Positions 9,662 to 18,388 of a DNA stretch of 64,000 nt are shown here, one piece after another. The translations under genes and the position numbers were made by a program. The DNA is from Chloroflexota bacterium (lineage in GTDB: Bacteria; Chloroflexota; UBA11872). The notes beneath the pieces were generated by a model. That model was not told where the DNA came from. It did no database searches and saw only the letters and a list, made by a program, of their open reading frames with translations. How positions within the stretch are numbered: the stretch's first letter is position 1; each line of letters starts with the position of its first letter. The stretch is taken from assembly GCA_022824495.1 (NCBI GenBank), contig JAJDZU010000018.1, positions 1 through 64,000 on the forward strand, given 5' to 3'.

Positions 9662-11101
9662 CTAAGTCACCCAAAACCGGTCGGTTCGAATGTGATCTCC
9701 GTTGACGTGCAGTGCGACGTCCAGCGTCCCTCCCACGTCCGCGGAGACGTGGTCCGGGTTATGCCAGGCCAGCTTCATGTATCCGCCCTCACACCGGTTC
9801 CGAATGGGCTCGCACCACAGCCTCGGATCGGTTGAGTTGGTCCCGCCCCCCGGCCACGTCCAATGAGACTCCACACTCCAATCGGCTGGCCACCACTTCA
9901 CCTGGTAGACGACGCAGAAGTACTCCGGCATCGGATCGCCCTGGAGTGATTCCTGCCAGGTGCCAGGCTGATCCGGTCCGGACGTACAGCCCGAACCCGT
10001 GGCCAGCCCGACGGCCTCGATCAGCTCCGATGGGTGCGGCAGGGGCTGCGGTTCCGGGAGCGGTGGAAGGTTGCCGGCGCGGTGGCGGTTGATCCAGTTG
10101 TCGACGATTTGGCGAACAAGATCGCCGTGAATAAGGAAGTTTGCGGACTCAACCCTATCGATGCCTCCCAGCTTGGCGGTCGCCACGCCGATGACCCCAC
10201 CGCGCAGATTGAATGCGGGTCCACCACTGTTTCCCGGGTTGGCCGCCGCATCGGTCTGCAGCCAGTCCAGGTGCCGTGCCGACAGGATTCCACGGGTAAC
10301 TGTGAGCGTGTCGAAGCACAGCGGGTAGCCGAGGATCACGAGGTCTTCCCCGAGCCCGAGGCTTGTGGAGCTACCAAACGGCACGAACGGATGTCCACTG
10401 CCCGGCAGCTTGAGCAGCGCTACGTCTGACTCCGGATCGTCGGCAACCACGGTCGCCTGCTGCTCCCGTCCGTCGTGCGTCCCTACGGTCGCATGGCGAG
10501 TCCCGGCGATCACATGACTGTTGGTGACGAGGTAGCCGTCAGGACTCACGACGAAGGCACTTGCGCAGGCCTCGTCGGCCGTCCGGACATAGCGAACAGC
10601 GTCCTGGTGTCGCTGCACCAGTTCGGCCACGGAAATCGGCTGCCCTGTGGCTGTGGCTGTGGCGACATCGAATGCCCAGGCAAACACGCGTCGGACGTCG
10701 TCTCGATGGTCGGTCCTGCACGCGAACTCGGCCTCCCCGCCGAACACACGCTGATAGATCCCGACATTGCCGCTATTGCCCAAGTGATTCTCGACAACAT
10801 CGTTGAGCTGCACGCAGTCGGATGGCCAGACCTGTGCTGGCAGATTCAGCGTCGTCGCTCCCGTTTCCTCGAAGGCCCATGCGAAGACTCCTCGCACATC
10901 AATCCTGTGATCGCTCTGGCACCGTTCCTCGGCTTGGTCGGCAAACACGCGCTGGTAGATGCCGACATTGGCATCGTTGCCGAGGTGCGTTTCGACAATG
11001 TCATTGAGCTCAACGCATGTCGTCGGCCACTGAGCGAACGCTTGGGGTGCCATTGCCAAACCGACACTCAGCGCAATCAGAGTGGCGCGGATGTACCGCA
11101 T
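9662..11101 (-). CDS. Exported trypsin-like protease with two N-terminal LNDIV repeats
   Basis: 479 residues. A signal peptide ends at AFAQ (residue 24). Two copies of an about 52-residue two-cysteine repeat follow (residues 25-77 and 92-144), each with WPxxCVxLNDxVExHLGN, NVGIYQRVF and a DHRxDVRxVFAWAF end. A HtrA/DegP-like chymotrypsin-fold domain occupies about 150-330, with the triad His196 (NSHVIAG), Asp226 (ESDVALLKL) and Ser292 (GNSGGP). No PDZ domain is seen; instead there is a roughly 140-residue Trp-rich C-terminal domain I do not recognise. The repeat recurs in four other loci of this window. Likely a secreted or cell-surface protease; the repeat may be an anchoring or recognition module (inference). 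Confidence 0.8.
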   Translation of the reverse strand: MRYIRATLIALSVGLAMAPQAFAQWPTTCVELNDIVETHLGNDANVGIYQRVFADQAEERCQSDHRIDVRGVFAWAFEETGATTLNLPAQVWPSDCVQLNDVVENHLGNSGNVGIYQRVFGGEAEFACRTDHRDDVRRVFAWAFDVATATATGQPISVAELVQRHQDAVRYVRTADEACASAFVVSPDGYLVTNSHVIAGTRHATVGTHDGREQQATVVADDPESDVALLKLPGSGHPFVPFGSSTSLGLGEDLVILGYPLCFDTLTVTRGILSARHLDWLQTDAAANPGNSGGPAFNLRGGVIGVATAKLGGIDRVESANFLIHGDLVRQIVDNWINRHRAGNLPPLPEPQPLPHPSELIEAVGLATGSGCTSGPDQPGTWQESLQGDPMPEYFCVVYQVKWWPADWSVESHWTWPGGGTNSTDPRLWCEPIRNRCEGGYMKLAWHNPDHVSADVGGTLDVALHVNGDHIRTDRFWVT

Positions 11102-11229
11102 TCAATCGCCGTCAAATCGGGGCCGCATGACTCGATACTAGCCGTCGCGTGAATGCGCACTGACGCGCCGTGTGCATGATGGCCGCGAAGAGTGGCTTAC
11201 ATGAGCTGTCATCAAGGGCTGGCAGGGTC

Positions 11230-11524
11230 GCTTGCGGGTGCAGACGCTGGCGTGGGGACGCTGAAGGTCTCTCGTCCGACGCACCGGCGGCGATGAGGTG
11301 CTGGAATCAGGCGTGCAGGCCGGGGTTGATGCGGGCGGCAGCTAGCGCGGCTCTGTAGAGCGCGGTGCGCACCCGGGCGCGCCCGGCCCCGCAACTGCGG
11401 CGCCCGCGCCGGGCGCCTCTGTCGCGGTTGAAGGGCGCGACCCTGACCAAGGCGGCTACCTCCTCGCGGGAGCAGTCGCCCAGTTCGGGCAGCACTGCTG
11501 GGCGTAGTGCCCGAAGGATCGCCG
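11230..11524 (-). mobile_element. IS110-family transposase remnant
   Basis: One minus frame (about 11308-11524) reads LRPAVLPELGDCSREEVAALV, APFNRDRGARRGRR, GGRARV-like and ALYRAALAAARINP. This is the conserved C-terminal Transposase_20 region of IS110/IS116/IS902 transposases. A stop after INPGLHA interrupts it, then FQHLIAAGA continues the family pattern, and further decayed sequence follows. The N-terminal DEDD catalytic domain is absent. The element lies directly against a truncated LNDIV-repeat gene (11525-11683). Confidence 0.75.
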
Positions 11525-11683
11525 TTATATCCCGACATTCCCGTCGTTCCGCAAGTGCGCTTTGACGACGTCTCTAGTGTCAAAGCAGGTCCTTGGCCAC
11601 TGTGCCATGGCCGGCGTCACCGGGGCCAAGGCAGCGACCAGCGATTCGCACGCAATGAGAACTGTCCGCCTACAACGGATCAA
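11525..11683 (-). pseudogene. Truncated LNDIV-repeat protein stub, cut by IS110 remnant
   Basis: Starting at a TTG (11681-11683), the frame encodes a signal peptide ending PAMAQ, then WPRTCFDTRDVVKAHL and NDGNVGI, matching the first half of the first LNDIV repeat of its neighbours. It stops at TAA (11525-11527) exactly where the IS110-like sequence begins. The stub also has LNDIV changed to TRDVV. It is a fifth, dead locus of the repeat family between two intact ones, all on the same strand. Confidence 0.7.
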
Positions 11684-11897
11684 GCCGCAGCCTCGGCCGG
11701 GCACCTGGCTGCTCGGGTCTGACGAGAAGTCCAGCAGCGCGGCTCTTTTCTCAAGCGCTCTCTACGTCGTGGAGAAATCGGGCTCGTCCGAAGCCGCCGC
11801 CTGGATGCCCGAGACGCATTGCCCGGGGAGCTGCGAAGCGGACATGTCGTCGCCCCCGCCGAAGCAGCACGGCAACCCGTCTGCCTCGCATTTGAAG

Positions 11898-13244
11898 CTA
11901 AGCAGGTGGCGATGTCTGGCCGTAGCCGTTCCATCCCCAACAGGCGATGGTCGCATCAGTCCTCAGTCCACAGGTGTGGCTGTGCCCGGCATCGACGCCT
12001 GCGAATTCGCCGGCGGGCGGCATTGCTTGACCAACATGATCGAGTCCTCGCTCAGTGTTCGAGCCCCAGCAAGCCACCGTGCGATCCGTCCGCAGGCCGC
12101 AGGTGTGGTGCAGACCGGCGCTCACCAACTGGAAGGTCCCCGCCGGCGGAGTGGCCTGACCGACAACACGGTTCCAGTTGTCGACGTTCGACCCCCAGCA
12201 CGCCAAAGTCCCGTCATCACGCACTCCGCACGTGTGATGGAGTCCAGCGCTGACTGACTGAAAACTCCCGGTCGGGGGAGAACTTTGTCCTTGGCGATTC
12301 GATCCCCAACAGGAGAGCGTTCCGTCGGTTCGCACGCCGCAGGTGTGGTTTGCCCCAGCACTGACTGATCTAAATGTGCCTGCCGGCGGGACGGCCTCGC
12401 CGGCTCCGTTTTCACCCCAGCACGCGACCGATCCATCGGTCCTTACTCCGCAGGTGTGAAAATACCCGGCGCTCACCGACTGAAACGTGCCCCCTGGAGG
12501 GGTCGCTTGGCCGACATGCTGATCTCTAAAGGCGATGTTCGACCCCCAACAGGCAACCGAGCTATCCGAGCGCACGCCGCAGGAGTGATCGAGCCCTGCG
12601 CTCACTGACTGGAACTTCCCAGCGGGTGGATCCGCTTTGCCGAAGTTGACCCCGGCAGCGTCCGCCTGTTGCCCCCAACACGCGACCGTTTCATCGGTCC
12701 GAATCGCACAGTTGTGAAATCCGCCGACCGCGACTGACGACCAACCCTCCGCTCCTGATTCGGGCTGGTTTTGGCTGACGGCGACCGTCGTACCGCCAAA
12801 GGCCCAGGCGAAAACGCCTCGCACGTCGTCGCGGTGATCGCCTCGGCAGGCGAACTCGGCAGCACCGGCAAAAGCACGCTGGTAGATATCCACATTCGCG
12901 TCGTTGCCCAGGTGCGCCTCGACTATGTCATTCAGTTCAACGCAGCCCGTTGGCCAAGCCAGATCCGGGAACTCGGCCGAATCTGCCCGCGTCGAGTCTT
13001 CAAATGCCCAGGCGAATACTCCGCGCACATCGTCGCGGTGGTCGTTCTGACAGGCTTGCTCCGCCTGGTCGCCAAAGACGCGCTGGTAGATGGCGACGTT
13101 GCCGTCATTGCCCAAATGGGCTTCTACGATGTCGTTCAGATCGACACACGTCGTCGGCCACTGCGCGTGTACCGTGGGGGACAGTACCGCCGCAGCGAGA
13201 GTGGCCACGATCGCGACCAAGAATGCCCGACCACTTCGTGACAC
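11898..13244 (-). CDS. Exported LNDIV-repeat protein with seven-bladed RCC1-like propeller
   Basis: 448 residues. A signal peptide ends at VHAQ (28). Two LNDIV repeats follow (about 29-81 and 97-149), then seven RCC1-like units from about residue 165 to the end. Each unit has the pattern F-x-S-V-S-A-G-x-x-H-T-C-G-V-R-T-D-G-x-x-A-C-W-G-x-N, ending with a Gly-Gln/Pro-Pro turn. Seven units would close one beta-propeller. Each carries two conserved cysteines (in HTCG and ACWG), a pattern suited to disulphides in an exported protein. The domain is probably a protein- or glycan-binding platform; no catalytic module is seen. Same strand as the protease relative at 9662. Confidence 0.8.
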   Translation of the reverse strand: MSRSGRAFLVAIVATLAAAVLSPTVHAQWPTTCVDLNDIVEAHLGNDGNVAIYQRVFGDQAEQACQNDHRDDVRGVFAWAFEDSTRADSAEFPDLAWPTGCVELNDIVEAHLGNDANVDIYQRAFAGAAEFACRGDHRDDVRGVFAWAFGGTTVAVSQNQPESGAEGWSSVAVGGFHNCAIRTDETVACWGQQADAAGVNFGKADPPAGKFQSVSAGLDHSCGVRSDSSVACWGSNIAFRDQHVGQATPPGGTFQSVSAGYFHTCGVRTDGSVACWGENGAGEAVPPAGTFRSVSAGANHTCGVRTDGTLSCWGSNRQGQSSPPTGSFQSVSAGLHHTCGVRDDGTLACWGSNVDNWNRVVGQATPPAGTFQLVSAGLHHTCGLRTDRTVACWGSNTERGLDHVGQAMPPAGEFAGVDAGHSHTCGLRTDATIACWGWNGYGQTSPPA

Positions 13245-13317
13245 GTCGTCGCGATTCCTCAGATGCGCTGCTTGTTTTGCAACCCGGGCAGACTAGCAAC
13301 GCGGACCGCCAGTTGGC

Positions 13318-14733
13318 ATGGGTGGGCGCGAAGGCGGAGAAACGCATCGGCGCCGGCTTAGCCGCCGGTTGCCCAAGTCACCGCTCATCCCCCACACTCC
13401 GCCGGGGCCCGAAGCTTTCGGGCTGCAACCGCTGATCGGATCGCCGCTCATCGATTCTCTGCTCTGGCCGCTGATTCGCCTGCGCGACCGTGTGGCGCCC
13501 GCCCTCGCCTACCAGCAGTACTCCCGCCTGTGGCAGGCCAACGCTGGCAGCCAGGTGGCGTTCTGGATGCAGCAGGTCGCCCAAGGATGGTTGGTGCTCG
13601 ATCTGACCGGGTCCGAGTTCACGTTGGGCCTGCTCGCATTCTTCCGTTCCATCCCGATGCTGCTGCTCTCGCCTCTGGGCGGCGTGCTGGCCGACCGGCT
13701 CGACAGGCGTCGCATGGTCTTGGTGGCGCAGATGATCCTGGCCGGCCTGATGCTGACCATCGCCATCCTGGTGGTCACCAACCGTGTGCATGTCGTGCAT
13801 CTGGCTGTTTCGTCCCTCGTCGTCGGCACCATGTTCGCGGTCAATGTGCCGGCCCGAACCGCTCTCGTGGCCGGCCTGGTTCCGCGCCAACATCTCGCCA
13901 ACGCCATCGGCCTGCACAGCGCTACCCTCAACTCGGCGCGCATCATCGGCCCATCCCTGGCTGGCCAGATCATTGCCACGGTCGGTATCGCCGGTTCCTA
14001 CTTCGTCCAGGTCGGCGGCTATGTGTGGAGCAGCGTCAATATGCTGCGGGTCGTGCCACCGCCGCGCTCGCCGCGCCCGAGGAGCTCGACCTGGGCCGAC
14101 ATGCGCGGGGGCTTCGCCTACGTGGCCCGCACCCGGGTAATGTTCGCGCTGATGCTGCTGGCACTGGGCCCTTCCCTATTCGGCATGCCGCTGATGACTT
14201 TGCTACCAGCCTTCGTCCGCAAGGACCTTGCCGGCGGACCAGAAGCGTTCGGACTCCTGCTTGGAGTCCTCGGTGTGGGCGCCCTCGTGGGCTCGGCCCT
14301 GGTCGTCACCTATTCGCGGTTTCGCGAGAAGGGCCGCGCCCTTGTGGCGGCGATCCTCACCTACGCCGCGCTGCTGATCCTCTTATCGTTCACGCGCTCC
14401 TTCGCGGCCGCGGCCGCGGTCGTGGCCTGCATGGGCTTCAGCCAGTCTGTCTATATGTCCGTCAATCAGATGGCCTTGCAGTTGCTTGTGCCCGATGCTT
14501 TGCGCGGACGAGTCATGGCCCTGCGCATGATGACATTCGGTCTGTCCCCGCTCGGCCTTCTGCCCCTGTCTTGGATCGCAGAAACCCAGGGCACCCCGAC
14601 CGCGATCCTGCTCGGTGGTCTGGCAACGGCAGTGGTGGGGATCGGCGTGCCGCTCTGGGTGCGCGACATCTGGCGCCTGCGCCCCGACGACGCCGATCCG
14701 GACGGCCTGGCGGCGCCTGGGACGACGGGTTAA
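13318..14733 (+). CDS. Major facilitator superfamily exporter (MFS_3/EntS-like)
   Basis: Up to 471 residues. Hydrophobic segments fit 12 helices, with the MFS loop motif in GVLADRLDRRR between helices 2 and 3 and the NVPARTALVAGLVP / NAIGLHSATLNSARIIGP helix 4-5 region typical of the enterobactin-exporter-like group. The first 40-60 residues are Arg/Pro-rich and unlike the family; the true start is probably downstream, for example the TTG at 13369 or a codon near LIDSLLWPL. Substrate unknown. Divergent from the RCC1-like gene. Confidence 0.8.
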   Translation: MGGREGGETHRRRLSRRLPKSPLIPHTPPGPEAFGLQPLIGSPLIDSLLWPLIRLRDRVAPALAYQQYSRLWQANAGSQVAFWMQQVAQGWLVLDLTGSEFTLGLLAFFRSIPMLLLSPLGGVLADRLDRRRMVLVAQMILAGLMLTIAILVVTNRVHVVHLAVSSLVVGTMFAVNVPARTALVAGLVPRQHLANAIGLHSATLNSARIIGPSLAGQIIATVGIAGSYFVQVGGYVWSSVNMLRVVPPPRSPRPRSSTWADMRGGFAYVARTRVMFALMLLALGPSLFGMPLMTLLPAFVRKDLAGGPEAFGLLLGVLGVGALVGSALVVTYSRFREKGRALVAAILTYAALLILLSFTRSFAAAAAVVACMGFSQSVYMSVNQMALQLLVPDALRGRVMALRMMTFGLSPLGLLPLSWIAETQGTPTAILLGGLATAVVGIGVPLWVRDIWRLRPDDADPDGLAAPGTTG

Positions 14734-14774
14734 CCGCTGCAGCCCGAAGCTACCCGTCATGGAATGACCACGCG

Positions 14775-14818
14775 TTGCATAGCCGTAGGTTGCGGCTGCC
14801 ACAGCGCGGGCTATGCCG
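14775..14818. other. Inverted repeat between MFS and DUF3052 genes
   Basis: GCATAGCC and GGCTATGC form an 8-bp stem separated by a GC-rich interior that can itself pair partly (TGCGGCTGCCACAGCGC). It lies about 45 bases after the exporter stop and 40 before the next start, so it may end the exporter transcript or act in the leader of the next gene. There is no T-run. Confidence 0.35.
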
Positions 14819-14855
14819 ACTCCCTCAGTCTGCAAGTCACCGACACGCACCTCCC

Positions 14856-15635
14856 ATGGCCAGAATCCGCCTGATTCACTGGAATGCCGCCGAAGCCGCC
14901 GAACGCGCCGCGCGCTTCCCAGACGATGAGTTCCACGTCGATTACTCCCAGCTCGACCCGGCCGGCCTGCGCGTCCTGCGCGCAAACCCGCCCGATGCCC
15001 TCGTCATTGACCTCGGCCGACTGCCGTCCCAGGGCCGAGATGTCGGCGTCGCCATGCGCCAAGCCAGGGCCACACGAAGCGTCCCTCTCGTGTTCGTCAG
15101 TGGCGACTCCGCCAAAGTTCAGCGAGTTCGCCAGTTGCTTCCCGATGCTGTCTACACCGACTGGCCCAACATCCAATCTGAACTCCGTGCAGCGATCGCG
15201 AGGCCGTCGCCCCAGCCCATCGTCCCCGAGTCCGCGCTGGCCGGATACTCAGGCACCCCGCTGCCTCGCAAGCTCGGCATCAAACCTGGCTACGCCGTCG
15301 CCATTCCAAGTGCGCCTAACGACTTCCCAGAGATTCTCGGCCAACTCCCAGCAAACGTGGTTCTCCGTCGCCGCGTCCAGGGACGCTGCGATCTCATCGT
15401 CTGGTTCGTCGGATCGCGTCGTCAGCTTCGGCGGCGCGTCCGGCGCTACGGCCAGCAAGCGGGCGCCGGCGGACTTTGGATTTGCTGGCCCAAGAAGGCT
15501 TCGGGCGTCAAGTCCGACCTATCCGAGCGCGTGGTCCGCGAAGCCGGCCTCGCCAACGGTCTTGTCGACTACAAGATCGCTTCCATCGACCAGACTTGGT
15601 CCGGCCTCCGCTTCACCCGACGCAAGGCCGTCTGA
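14856..15635 (+). CDS. Receiver-like domain fused to DUF3052
   Basis: 259 residues from the ATG at 14856. Residues 1-120 have the alternating strand/helix pattern of a response-regulator receiver, with a putative acceptor Asp52 (ALVIDLGR) and a T/S-type strand (PLVFVSGDS). The paired acidic residues normally found after the first strand are replaced by HWN, so phosphorylation is doubtful. From about 135 the sequence matches the DUF3052 pattern: PLPRKLGIKPGYAVAI, DLIVWFV, LWICWPKKASGVKSDL and the conserved C-terminal SGLRFTRRK. DUF3052 proteins have no established biochemical role. The N-terminal fusion is unusual for this normally stand-alone domain. Confidence 0.7.
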   Translation: MARIRLIHWNAAEAAERAARFPDDEFHVDYSQLDPAGLRVLRANPPDALVIDLGRLPSQGRDVGVAMRQARATRSVPLVFVSGDSAKVQRVRQLLPDAVYTDWPNIQSELRAAIARPSPQPIVPESALAGYSGTPLPRKLGIKPGYAVAIPSAPNDFPEILGQLPANVVLRRRVQGRCDLIVWFVGSRRQLRRRVRRYGQQAGAGGLWICWPKKASGVKSDLSERVVREAGLANGLVDYKIASIDQTWSGLRFTRRKAV

Positions 15636-15885
15636 CCTGGAAACAGCGCGTAGCAGATCTTCCAATTGAAACTGGGGAAAGGCTGGATGAGATTGAGCCT
15701 GCAGCCGACCGCGCGTAGTCACGGATTCCGGGGCAGCCGTGTCCGGTAACCGTAGTCGGGTCTCGGCGCCCTGTGCGAGTACGTCCATACGCACGGTCAA
15801 GTTGCGGCACCTTGCAGCGTCCGACATTACCCACCGGCGCTATGCTTCGCCTTAATCAGTGAGTACGAGCCTTCGGAGAAACCTC

Positions 15886-17025
15886 ATGTACACCGCAGTA
15901 GTCATCGGAGCGACGGGCGCGGGTAACTATGGGCACGACCTGGACCTTGCGTGGCAGCTGGTGCCGGAGGTCAAAGTCGCGGCCGTGGCTGACGTTGACG
16001 AGGAGTCGGCACGGGCGAAGGCGGACGAGTTGGGGGCGCCGCAGGCGTTTGGGGATTACCGGGTAGCGCTGTCCAGCGTGCAGCCGGACTTCGTGAACAT
16101 CTGCAACCGGCAGCCGGACGTGCACGCGGAGATGATCCACGCCGCCATCGAAGCCGGGGCCAAGGGGATTTACTGCGAGAAACCACTGGTGCGCACGCCG
16201 GCGGAGGCCGACGCCGTGATCGCAGCGGCCAGCCGCAGCCACACCAAGATCCAGGTGGCCCACACCTGGCGGATCGATCCCGCCGTGATTCTCATGCGCG
16301 AGATGATCCGGGACGGTGAGATCGGGCGGCTGGTGGCCGTGCACGCCACCGGCAAGAACGACGACCGCCGCGGCGGCGCCGAGGACCTGTGGGTGCTGGG
16401 CGTTCACCTGATGGACCTGATGCGCCAGGTGGCCGGCGATCCGAGGCAGATGAGCGGCGCCGTGTTCCAGTCCGGACGACCCGTCGGCCTGCCCGACGTG
16501 CACGAGGGCAACGAAAAAATCGGCCTGATCGCCGGCGACCAACTCTTCGCCGCCTACCAGTTCGACCACGCGGTCATCGGCACTATTTCCTCCGTCCGCA
16601 CCGGATCCGGCATGCACAGGGCGTTCGGGATCGAGGTGGTCGGAACCGAGGGCATCATTTCCATGCGCAGCCACGGTCAGCGCGGCCGGGAACTGCTGAT
16701 CAATCGGCGCCCGGGCGACGATCCCGGTGTGGACAGCACCTGGGAGGCCGTGCCGGTTCCCGACCTGGATGCCGCCGCCATTGGCGACACCGAGGGCACG
16801 GCGCACGAACTCCAGTTGCTGCAGACCAGCATGACCCTGGACCTGCTGCGCGCCGTGGAAGAGAAGCGCCGCCCCGTCTGCGACGCTATCGACGGCCGCT
16901 GGACGGTGGAGATGGTCCTGGCCGTTCACGAAGCTGGCCTGACCCAACAGACCGTCCGGTTTCCGCTCCAGGTGCGGGACAACCCGTATGCGGCGCGCCG
17001 GCAGACGGCGCTGGCGGACGTCTGA
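15886..17025 (+). CDS. Gfo/Idh/MocA-family oxidoreductase (tandem copy 1)
   Basis: 379 residues; ATG at 15886 with GGAGAA upstream. The N-terminal Rossmann domain opens VVIGATGAGNYGHDLD, an unusual GxTGxGxYG variant of the nucleotide-binding loop. The hallmark EKP is in YCEKPLVRTP, and the substrate-side lysine/histidine region includes GGAEDLWVLGVHLMDL. Members oxidise or reduce sugars, inositols and sugar acids with NAD(P). The next gene is a close tandem paralogue: 52 of the first 60 residues are identical. No signal peptide is present, so the protein is probably cytosolic. The exact substrate is unknown. Confidence 0.85.
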   Translation: MYTAVVIGATGAGNYGHDLDLAWQLVPEVKVAAVADVDEESARAKADELGAPQAFGDYRVALSSVQPDFVNICNRQPDVHAEMIHAAIEAGAKGIYCEKPLVRTPAEADAVIAAASRSHTKIQVAHTWRIDPAVILMREMIRDGEIGRLVAVHATGKNDDRRGGAEDLWVLGVHLMDLMRQVAGDPRQMSGAVFQSGRPVGLPDVHEGNEKIGLIAGDQLFAAYQFDHAVIGTISSVRTGSGMHRAFGIEVVGTEGIISMRSHGQRGRELLINRRPGDDPGVDSTWEAVPVPDLDAAAIGDTEGTAHELQLLQTSMTLDLLRAVEEKRRPVCDAIDGRWTVEMVLAVHEAGLTQQTVRFPLQVRDNPYAARRQTALADV

Positions 17026-17138
17026 GTTGCTCCGCGGCCCTTGCTGCGGGGCAGTGCTCGTGAAGGCATCCGGGCGGGAAGGGATGCCGGCACAATGCTG
17101 CTGCCAACGCACGGCGCGCTGAGACTGGAGCACCCCTG

Positions 17139-18278
17139 ATGTATACGGCCGTTGTCATTGGAGCCACCGGGGCGGGCAACTACGGGCACGATCTGGACCT
17201 CGCCTGGCAGTTGATTCCGGAGGTCGACGTGGTGGCCGTGGCGGACGTCGACGAGGAAGTGGCCCGGGCCAAGGCCGAGCAGCTGGGAGCCCCGCACGCC
17301 TTTGGCGACTATCGCCGGATGCTTCGCAGCGTGCCGGCGGACTTCGTGACCGTCTGCAACCGGCAGCCGCACCTGCGGGCCGAGATGATGCTGGCCGCCA
17401 TCGAGGCCGGGGCCAGGGGTATCTACTGCGAAAAGCCCTTTGTGCGAACTCCGGCCGAAGGCGACGCCATCGCTGCTGCGGCCAGCCGCGGCGGAACCAG
17501 GATCCAGGTTGCCCACAACTGGCGGGTGGATCCCAAGGTGCTGCGCATGCGGGAGATGGTCCGCGCCGGCGAAATCGGGCGGCTCGTGGCCATGCACGCC
17601 ACCGGCAAGAACGACGAGCGCCGGGGCGGCGCCGAAGACCTGGCAGTTTTGGGCGTGCATCAGTTGGACCTGATGCGACAACTCGCGGGCGACCCGAGCC
17701 AAATGACCGCCAGCGTCATGCAGTCCGCACGACCCGTGGGGCTATCGGACGCGCGCGAGGGTAACGAGAACCTGGGGCTGATCGCTGGAGACCAGATCTT
17801 CGCCACGTACCAGTTCGATGAGGGAGTCATCGGCACGTTCTCGTCCGTCCGAACCGGACGCGGCATGCACCGCCAGATGGGCATCGAATTAGTTGGCACC
17901 TCAGGTCTGATCTCGTTACGAGGCGGTCCCACAACCGGCCAACCGCTGCTGATCAACCGGCGACCGGAACTGGATCCGGGTGTGGAAAGCAACTGGGAGG
18001 CTGTCCCGGCGCCGGCGATGGATTCCGAGGGCCTGGGCGACACCGAAGGCACGGCCGACATCCGTCAATTGCTGCACACCACGATGACGCGTGACCTGGT
18101 TGAGGCCGTTGAACAGGACCGTCGGCCGGTCTGTGACGCTATCGACGGCCGCTGGATAGTCGAGATGGTCATGGCCGTCCACGAGGCCGGACTTACCCAG
18201 CAGACCGTCCACTTTCCCCTCCGCAGCCGAGACAACCCGTATGCGGCCCGGAGGCAGGCGGCGCCGACGGACGTGTAG
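17139..18278 (+). CDS. Gfo/Idh/MocA-family oxidoreductase (tandem copy 2)
   Basis: 379 residues, the same length as the preceding paralogue and collinear with it without visible gaps, so a recent tandem duplication. It keeps GATGAGNYGHDL and the EKP motif (YCEKPFVRTP), the RVDPKVLRMREMV segment and an identical C-terminal RDNPYAARRQ end. Differences concentrate around 180-300 (for example MQSARPVGLSDAREGNENLG), where substrate-contacting residues lie in this family, hinting at substrate divergence rather than dosage. The 113-bp gap between copies holds no gene. Confidence 0.85.
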   Translation: MYTAVVIGATGAGNYGHDLDLAWQLIPEVDVVAVADVDEEVARAKAEQLGAPHAFGDYRRMLRSVPADFVTVCNRQPHLRAEMMLAAIEAGARGIYCEKPFVRTPAEGDAIAAAASRGGTRIQVAHNWRVDPKVLRMREMVRAGEIGRLVAMHATGKNDERRGGAEDLAVLGVHQLDLMRQLAGDPSQMTASVMQSARPVGLSDAREGNENLGLIAGDQIFATYQFDEGVIGTFSSVRTGRGMHRQMGIELVGTSGLISLRGGPTTGQPLLINRRPELDPGVESNWEAVPAPAMDSEGLGDTEGTADIRQLLHTTMTRDLVEAVEQDRRPVCDAIDGRWIVEMVMAVHEAGLTQQTVHFPLRSRDNPYAARRQAAPTDV

Positions 18279-18349
18279 GACCGCTCCACGACCGCTGACT
18301 ATTCCGCGGGCGACGGGACCCTCAGGGGCTGTGTTCGTGATTTGTTCGG

Positions 18350-18355
18350 TATACT
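18350..18355 (+). promoter_or_regulatory. Possible -10 element (TATACT) before radical SAM gene
   Basis: TATACT matches five of six bases of the sigma-70 -10 consensus and lies 34 bases before the GTG at 18389. No convincing -35 is seen at the normal distance, so this is weak. Confidence 0.25.
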
Positions 18356-18388
18356 GCTGGCGGGCAGGGGCCCTGAAAGGCGTCTGCC

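Noticed and set aside
9681..9720. GGTTCGAAT resembling a tRNA T-loop
   Set aside because: There is no cloverleaf around it and it lies inside the 3' end of the protease gene.
13530..15635. 701-codon plus-strand frame spanning the exporter and DUF3052 genes
   Set aside because: Only its last 259 codons are a real gene. The first part is a frame shadow of the MFS exporter.
15856..17133. 425-codon minus-strand frame over the first tandem oxidoreductase
   Set aside because: Composition is rich in Gly, His, Val and Asp, with no motif, and the opposite strand carries a complete dehydrogenase.
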